DNA from: Dysgonamonadaceae bacterium
GTDB lineage: Bacteria; Bacteroidota; Bacteroidia; Bacteroidales; Dysgonomonadaceae
Assembly: GCA_031269865.1 (NCBI GenBank)
Contig: JAISYO010000188.1
Location: forward strand, 1-43,231
Direction: 5' to 3'
DNA: 43,231 nucleotides
Position 1 is the stretch's first letter. Every line of letters begins with the position of its first letter. A program made the translations under genes and the position numbers. The notes under the pieces are model-generated. The model ran no database searches and was not told where the DNA came from. It was given only the letters and a program-made list of their open reading frames with translations. Shown piece by piece: positions 37,540-43,231 of this stretch.

Positions 37540-38922
37540 ATGCCCACAACCTGCACATATCAACTTCCCGACAGCAATATTTCACTTGAAGTGTTGCTCG
37601 AAGACGGCAGCGTTTGGCTGACGATAGACCAAATGGCGATGCTGTATGGCAGGTCGCGAGCAACCGTCAATGAACATATCTTGAATATTTTCAAAGACGG
37701 CGAACTTTTGCGCGAGAATGTAACGAGAAAAATCGGAATTTCCGATTTTTCTTCCGGTGTTTCCACCAAGCCGACGAACTACTATAATTTCGATTTAATT
37801 CTCTCGCTCGGCTACCGCATCAAGTCGCCGCAAACCGCGCCGTTTCGTGTGTGGGCAACCGACAGGATAGCAGAAGTAAAAGAGCTACAAATGCCTATAA
37901 TACAGGAAAATAGCGACATAGTTTTTTACTCCGACCCCGATGGGAAATTGCACGTAGAACTCACTTTCGACGGCGATACTTTTTGGACTACACAGCGCAA
38001 AATGGGCGAACTTTTCAGCGTCGAAACACATACGATTAACTACCATTTGACACAAATTTTTGAGTCAAATGAGTTGAATCGGTATTCAGTTATTCGAAAA
38101 ATTCGAATAACTGCCCCCGATGGAAAACAGTACGACACGCTCTTTTACAACCTTGATGCGATTATCGCAGTGGGGTATCGGGTAAATTCGGTGCGGGCAA
38201 CGCAGTTTCGTACTTGGGCAACGCAGGTTTTGAGTGAATTTCTTCGCAACGGTATTGCAATGGACGACGAGCGTTTTAAAAAAGGGGACAAATGGAGTAA
38301 AGAACATTTTCAAATGGTTTTGGAACGGATTCAGGAAATTCGCACTTCTGAACGGCTATTGTATCAGAAAATTACCGATATTTATGCAACGGCAGACGAT
38401 TACCGGAAAGATGCTTTAACCACGCGGCATTTCTACGCCAAAGTGCAAAATAAACTGCATTGGGCGATTACGGGGCAGACGGCGGCGGAAATCATTTACA
38501 CCCACGCCGACGCCTCGAAACTGAATATGGGCTTGACGAGTTGGAAACTTGCGCCACACGGAAAAATTATGAAATCCGATGTGGATATTGCCAAAAATTA
38601 TTTGTCGGAAGAACATATCAAAGAACTCAATCAGATTGTTTCGGCATATTTGGATTTAGCGGAAAACCGTGCTAAACGACACATTACCACCACGATGGAA
38701 GATTGGGCGATGTTTTTGGACAGTTTTTTGGAGCTTTCATCGTACCCGATTTTGCTCGATGCAGGAAAAATTACTGCCGAGCAGGCAAAAATCAAAGCGT
38801 ATGAGGAATATAACAAATTCCGCGTAATTCAGGATAAAAGATACGAATCGGATTTTGACAAAGAATTACGATTGTTAATGGAAAAACAAGCTGAATATCA
38901 AAAAACTAAAAGAGAAAATTAA
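37540..38922 (+). CDS. RhuM-family protein with duplicated N-terminal domain
   Basis: Second half starts [85 protein letters not shown] (RhuM); first 120 aa repeat the same pattern. Confidence 0.88.
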   Translation: MPTTCTYQLPDSNISLEVLLEDGSVWLTIDQMAMLYGRSRATVNEHILNIFKDGELLRENVTRKIGISDFSSGVSTKPTNYYNFDLILSLGYRIKSPQTAPFRVWATDRIAEVKELQMPIIQENSDIVFYSDPDGKLHVELTFDGDTFWTTQRKMGELFSVETHTINYHLTQIFESNELNRYSVIRKIRITAPDGKQYDTLFYNLDAIIAVGYRVNSVRATQFRTWATQVLSEFLRNGIAMDDERFKKGDKWSKEHFQMVLERIQEIRTSERLLYQKITDIYATADDYRKDALTTRHFYAKVQNKLHWAITGQTAAEIIYTHADASKLNMGLTSWKLAPHGKIMKSDVDIAKNYLSEEHIKELNQIVSAYLDLAENRAKRHITTTMEDWAMFLDSFLELSSYPILLDAGKITAEQAKIKAYEEYNKFRVIQDKRYESDFDKELRLLMEKQAEYQKTKREN

Positions 38923-38926
38923 TTTT

Positions 38927-40102
38927 ATGGAAACTAAAAAATACCCTCTCGAGCTAAACACTATGCCCGGTTTTGCCGGCAGTTCGGCGTATTACCTGCG
39001 CTATATGGATCCGCACAACGACAAGGAATTGGTTTCGGAAAAAGCCGATGGCTACTGGCGGAACGTCGATTTGTACGTCGGCGGAACGGAACACGCTACC
39101 GGACACTTGATTTACAGCCGTTTCTGGAATAAATTCCTATACGATTTGGGCGTTTCCGCAGAGGAAGAACCCTTCAAAAAATTAGTGAACCAAGGTATGA
39201 TTCAGGGGCGGAGTAATTTTGTGTACCGCGTCAAAAACACGAACACCTTTGTTTCGTTCAATTTGATGGGGCAATACGAGGTAACGCCGATCCACGTAGA
39301 TGTAAACATTGTTTCGAACGACATATTAGACATTGAGGCGTTCAAAAATTGGAACCCCGAATACAAAACCGCCGAGTTTATCCTCGAAGACGGGAAATAC
39401 GTCTGCGGTTGGGCGGTGGAAAAAATGTCGAAGTCGATGTTCAATGTGGTAAACCCCGACGACATTGTTGAAAAATACGGGGCGGACACCTTGCGTTTGT
39501 ACGAGATGTTCCTCGGTCCCTTGGAACAGTCGAAACCTTGGGACACCAACGGAATCGACGGCGTGCACCGTTTCCTGCGCCGGTTGTGGAACTTGTTTTT
39601 CGACAACGGCGAATTGGCTGTTTCCAACGGCGAAGCCACGAAAGACGAATTGAAATCGATCCACAAGCTCATCAAGAAAGTAACGTTGGACATCGAGTCT
39701 TTTTCGTTCAACACCTCGGTTTCGGCGTTTATGATTTGCGTGAACGAACTCACGCAGCTGAAATGCAACAAACGTTCCGTTTTGTCCGATTTGTTGGTTT
39801 GCATCGCGCCTTTCGCGCCGCACATCGCTGAAGAGTTGTGGCACGTCATCGGCAATCAGACGTCGGTTTGCGATGCAAAATGGGTGTCCTACAACGAAGA
39901 ATACTTGAAAGAAGCCTCGTTCCCCTACTCTATCTCGTTCAACGGAAAATCGCGTTACGTCTTGGAATTTCCTGCCGAAGCCGGCAATCAGGAAATCGAG
40001 GCAGCTGTGCTTTCGCACCCCAATTCGGCAAAATGGCTCGAAGGGAAAACGCCGAAAAAAGTGATCATCGTCCCGAAAAAAATAGTGAACGTCGTTGTTT
40101 AA
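38927..40102 (+). CDS. leuS: Leucyl-tRNA synthetase, C-terminal fragment (KMSKS motif, anticodon-binding domain)
   Basis: [24 protein letters not shown]...[21 protein letters not shown]...[41 protein letters not shown]. Confidence 0.95.
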   Translation: METKKYPLELNTMPGFAGSSAYYLRYMDPHNDKELVSEKADGYWRNVDLYVGGTEHATGHLIYSRFWNKFLYDLGVSAEEEPFKKLVNQGMIQGRSNFVYRVKNTNTFVSFNLMGQYEVTPIHVDVNIVSNDILDIEAFKNWNPEYKTAEFILEDGKYVCGWAVEKMSKSMFNVVNPDDIVEKYGADTLRLYEMFLGPLEQSKPWDTNGIDGVHRFLRRLWNLFFDNGELAVSNGEATKDELKSIHKLIKKVTLDIESFSFNTSVSAFMICVNELTQLKCNKRSVLSDLLVCIAPFAPHIAEELWHVIGNQTSVCDAKWVSYNEEYLKEASFPYSISFNGKSRYVLEFPAEAGNQEIEAAVLSHPNSAKWLEGKTPKKVIIVPKKIVNVVV

Positions 40103-40114
40103 AAAAATAACCGT

Positions 40115-40984
40115 ATGACTAAAAATATTCGTTACCTGAAATCTTTCTATTGGAAAGATTATGTTACCATTACCCTCGGACTTTCCCTTTTCGTGGTGGG
40201 TTTTACCGGTTTCATCGTCCCCAATCAGATTGTAGCCGGGGGCTTGGGGGGCGTGAGCCTTCTGCTCAAATCGGCATTCGGCGTCCCGGTTTCCGTAACG
40301 TATTTGGTGGTAAACAGCGTGTTGCTCGTGATGGCGTGGTTTATCCTCGGCAAAAACTACGTGATGAAATCGTTCTACGGGGTAATGGGCATCAGTTTGT
40401 TGATGGGTGTTGGCGAGAAACTGATTAGCGAACCCTTGATTCACGCCGATCCGCTGATGTCGAGCATCATAGGGGCGGTGTGCTGCGGTGTGGGTTTGGG
40501 CTTGGTTTATTCAACTAACGGAAGCACGGGGGGAACCGACATTGTCGGCGCGATGATTACCAAATACCGCTATATCAGTATGGGGCGCGGTTTGCTTTAT
40601 ATCGACATTGTTGTCGTGGCGAGTTCCTTTTTGCTTTTCCATAGCGTGGAAAAGATTATTTACGGACTGATTGTCATTTCCGTGATGTATTACACGGCGG
40701 ATATGGTTCTCAACGGGGCGAAACAATCGGTTCAGTTCATCATTTTCTCGGCGAAATACGATCAGATCGCCTCGCATATCAATTCGGAACTGCATCGCGG
40801 CTGCACCATTCTCGACGGCACGGGGTGGTATTCCCAACAACCTCAGAAAGTGATTATTGTGTTGGCGCGCAAAACCGAATCCGTCAGCATTTTCCGTTTG
40901 GTAAAACGCATCGATGAGAACGCCTTCATTTCGCAGAGCAACGTGGTGGGCGTGTATGGGAAAGGCTTCGATCAGATTAAGTGA
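40115..40984 (+). CDS. YitT-family membrane protein
   Basis: FIVPNQIVAGGLGGVSLLL, YSTNGSTGGTDIVGAMI, C-terminal DUF2179-like segment. Confidence 0.93.
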   Translation: MTKNIRYLKSFYWKDYVTITLGLSLFVVGFTGFIVPNQIVAGGLGGVSLLLKSAFGVPVSVTYLVVNSVLLVMAWFILGKNYVMKSFYGVMGISLLMGVGEKLISEPLIHADPLMSSIIGAVCCGVGLGLVYSTNGSTGGTDIVGAMITKYRYISMGRGLLYIDIVVVASSFLLFHSVEKIIYGLIVISVMYYTADMVLNGAKQSVQFIIFSAKYDQIASHINSELHRGCTILDGTGWYSQQPQKVIIVLARKTESVSIFRLVKRIDENAFISQSNVVGVYGKGFDQIK

Positions 40985-40991
40985 TTGTTTG

Positions 40992-42872
40992 TCAAATTGT
41001 TGCAAATTCGCTTAATTCCAACCACCGCATCGTTTTCTCGTCGATGAGGCTCATCAATTCGCTGGTGCGCTTGGATGCGGAAATCAGTTCGTCGGCAGGT
41101 AGTGTCCCCGACGATAGTTTTTCGGTAAGCACCTCTTTTTCAGATTCCAATGCCTCGATATCTTTTTCCAACTGCTCAAATTCGCGCTGTTCCTTGAAGC
41201 TGAGCTTTGTTTTTCCGGCGGTTTTCGGCTTTTGCGCTTGCGTGGATTCCTGCCGGACGGTTTTGGCTTCGCCGGCGTGTTTTTTTCCCTCGTCCGCCTT
41301 CCATTCGCGGTATTGCGTGTAATTGCCGGGGAAATCTTTGATTTTTCCCCCACCCTCAAAAACAAGCAGATGATCCACTACCTTGTCCATAAAATAGCGA
41401 TCGTGCGAAACGACAATCAAACAGCCTTTGAATGAGCCGAGGTAATCTTCGAGGATATTCAGCGTAACGATGTCCAAATCGTTGGTTGGCTCGTCCAACA
41501 CGAGGAAATTGGGGTTTTTAATTAGCACCGTGCAGAGGTAGAGCCGCCTTTTTTCGCCGCCGCTGAGCTTGTACACGAAATTGTGCTGTTTTTCGGGCGG
41601 GAAAAGGAAATGTTGCAGGAATTGCGATGCCGTAAGGCGGCTGCCGTTGCCCAACTCGATGACTTCGGCGATGTTTTGCACCACGTCGAGCACCTTTGTC
41701 TGCCCGTCGAATTGCAACCCCTCCTGGCTGTAATAGCCGAAATTCACGGTTTCGCCGATGTCGAAACGCCCCTCGTCGGGTTTTTCCAAGCCGAGCAGCA
41801 TCTTCACGAAAGTGGTTTTTCCTGCGCCGTTGTTGCCGACGACGCCCATTTTTTCGTAACGGGCAAAGATGTAATTGAAATCGCGGGCGATCACGGTGTC
41901 CCCGAACCGCTTCCCCACATGTTCCGCCTCGAAAATCTTGTTGCCGATGTAACCACCTTTCGCGGCTAATTGCACGTTTTGCTCGCGTTTCTGCTGTCGC
42001 GCCTTCTCTTCGAGCGAATAAAACGCATCGATGCGCGATTTGGCTTTCGTGCCACGCGCTTGCGGTTGTCGGCGCATCCAATCGAGTTCTTTGCGAAGCA
42101 GATTTTGGGCGCGATCTATTTCGGCGTTTTGGCTTGCCGTCCGCTCGTCCCGCTTTTCGAGGAAATAGGAATAGTTTCCCTTGTAGGAAAAGAGTTGGCG
42201 GTTGTCAATCTCGATGATTTGCGAGCAGACGCGATCGAGGAAATAACGATCGTGCGTAACCATCAGCAAGCCGATGTTCGATCGGCTCAGGTAATCTTCG
42301 AGCCATTCCACCATATCGAGATCGAGGTGGTTGGTAGGCTCGTCGAGGAAGAGCAATTCGGGTTCGCTGATGAGCGCGTTTGCCAACGCCACGCGCTTGA
42401 TTTGTCCGCCCGACAATTCGCCGATTTTCCGATCGAGACGGGTAATTTTCAGCTGTCCCAATATCTGTTTCACGCGCTGTTCGTAGTCCCAAGCCTTGTG
42501 CAAATCCATTTGGGCGATGATTTCGTCCAACCCGTCCTGCTTCCCCGAAGCGATGATTTCTTCGTATCGGGCGATGATTTTCACGGCTTCGCTATCGCTT
42601 TGGAAACAGGCTTCCAACACCGTCAGTCCGGGGTTGAATTGGGGCGACTGTTCCAAATACGCCCTGCGGATGTCGTTCCGAAAAACCACGCGCCCCTCGT
42701 CGCAAGGCTCTTTTCCGGCGATGATGTTGAGCAGGGTGGTTTTCCCCGATCCGTTTTTGGCGATCAGCCCTATTTTATCGCCTTCGGCAATGCCGAAAGA
42801 GAGCTTGCGGAACAAAACCAAATCGCCGAAGCTCTTGGAAAGGGAATCTATTTGCAACAGAGGGTTTGCCAT
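40992..42872 (-). CDS. ABC-F family ATP-binding protein (Uup/EttA-like)
   Basis: Two ABC domains (GKNGSGKTTLL, GNNGAGKTTFVKM; LSGGQIKRVALA, LSGGEKRRLYL); true start MANPLLQIDSLSKSFG at 42872. Confidence 0.93.
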   Translation of the reverse strand: MANPLLQIDSLSKSFGDLVLFRKLSFGIAEGDKIGLIAKNGSGKTTLLNIIAGKEPCDEGRVVFRNDIRRAYLEQSPQFNPGLTVLEACFQSDSEAVKIIARYEEIIASGKQDGLDEIIAQMDLHKAWDYEQRVKQILGQLKITRLDRKIGELSGGQIKRVALANALISEPELLFLDEPTNHLDLDMVEWLEDYLSRSNIGLLMVTHDRYFLDRVCSQIIEIDNRQLFSYKGNYSYFLEKRDERTASQNAEIDRAQNLLRKELDWMRRQPQARGTKAKSRIDAFYSLEEKARQQKREQNVQLAAKGGYIGNKIFEAEHVGKRFGDTVIARDFNYIFARYEKMGVVGNNGAGKTTFVKMLLGLEKPDEGRFDIGETVNFGYYSQEGLQFDGQTKVLDVVQNIAEVIELGNGSRLTASQFLQHFLFPPEKQHNFVYKLSGGEKRRLYLCTVLIKNPNFLVLDEPTNDLDIVTLNILEDYLGSFKGCLIVVSHDRYFMDKVVDHLLVFEGGGKIKDFPGNYTQYREWKADEGKKHAGEAKTVRQESTQAQKPKTAGKTKLSFKEQREFEQLEKDIEALESEKEVLTEKLSSGTLPADELISASKRTSELMSLIDEKTMRWLELSEFATI

Positions 42873-43059
42873 TTTTTTGGGTTGCGGAATTGCGAATCGG
42901 ATTTTTTCGTTGCAAAGATAACATAAAATACGCGAATCCGGCCGTGAAGGAAATACAGTTTTACAAAACGGATAAAATTTTCTAAAAAAGTTCGTTTTTC
43001 CCGCTTGCCGTAAAAAAAAATTGTCTAAATTTGCACTTAGAATCAATGCAGTGATAGAT

Positions 43060-43231
<172 letters not shown>

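Noticed and set aside
36839-38922. leuS interruption as a group I/II intron or intein
   Set aside because: The insert holds two complete ORFs with their own starts and stops and no intron, intein or reverse transcriptase motifs; flanking reading frames are terminated and restarted.

Overview
The window is a 43.2 kb stretch of a Bacteroidetes-type chromosome. Two signs support this: repeated -33 TTTG / -7 TAnnTTTG promoters, and many Bacteroidetes housekeeping families. Core genes recognised by reading translations: rarA, a ResB/CcsA cytochrome c biogenesis fusion, a SurA-like PPIase, an OstA-like protein, tRNA-Arg(UCU), nrdG-nrdD, rpsO, oadA, a DEAD-box helicase, a PTP-like lipoprotein, nadA, ychF, an SpmA/SpmB fusion, ybeY, a SulP transporter, a DUF4294-like protein, an AMP-binding acyl-CoA ligase, a four-unit FISUMP-type protein, leuS, a YitT-type protein and an ABC-F ATPase. 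The most notable points are: (1) leuS is split into two intact ORFs (HIGH half and KMSKS half) by a tightly packed two-gene cassette encoding a secreted unknown protein and a RhuM-like protein with a duplicated N-terminal domain; (2) an AT-rich HpaII-like restriction-modification cassette is bounded by a 24-bp near-perfect direct repeat and carries the collapsed remnant of another methyltransferase; (3) a cobalamin riboswitch lies upstream of nrdDG; (4) an ORF running off the right edge contains 20 in-frame CTAT units near its start and is a candidate phase-variable locus; (5) a dispersed palindromic repeat family includes a 183-bp MITE-like element; (6) nadA has an in-frame amber codon, a Bor-like gene is degraded, and the PTP-like protein appears to lack its catalytic cysteine; (7) there is a candidate small RNA downstream of rpsO. 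All family assignments come from motif reading and memory. No database search was possible.
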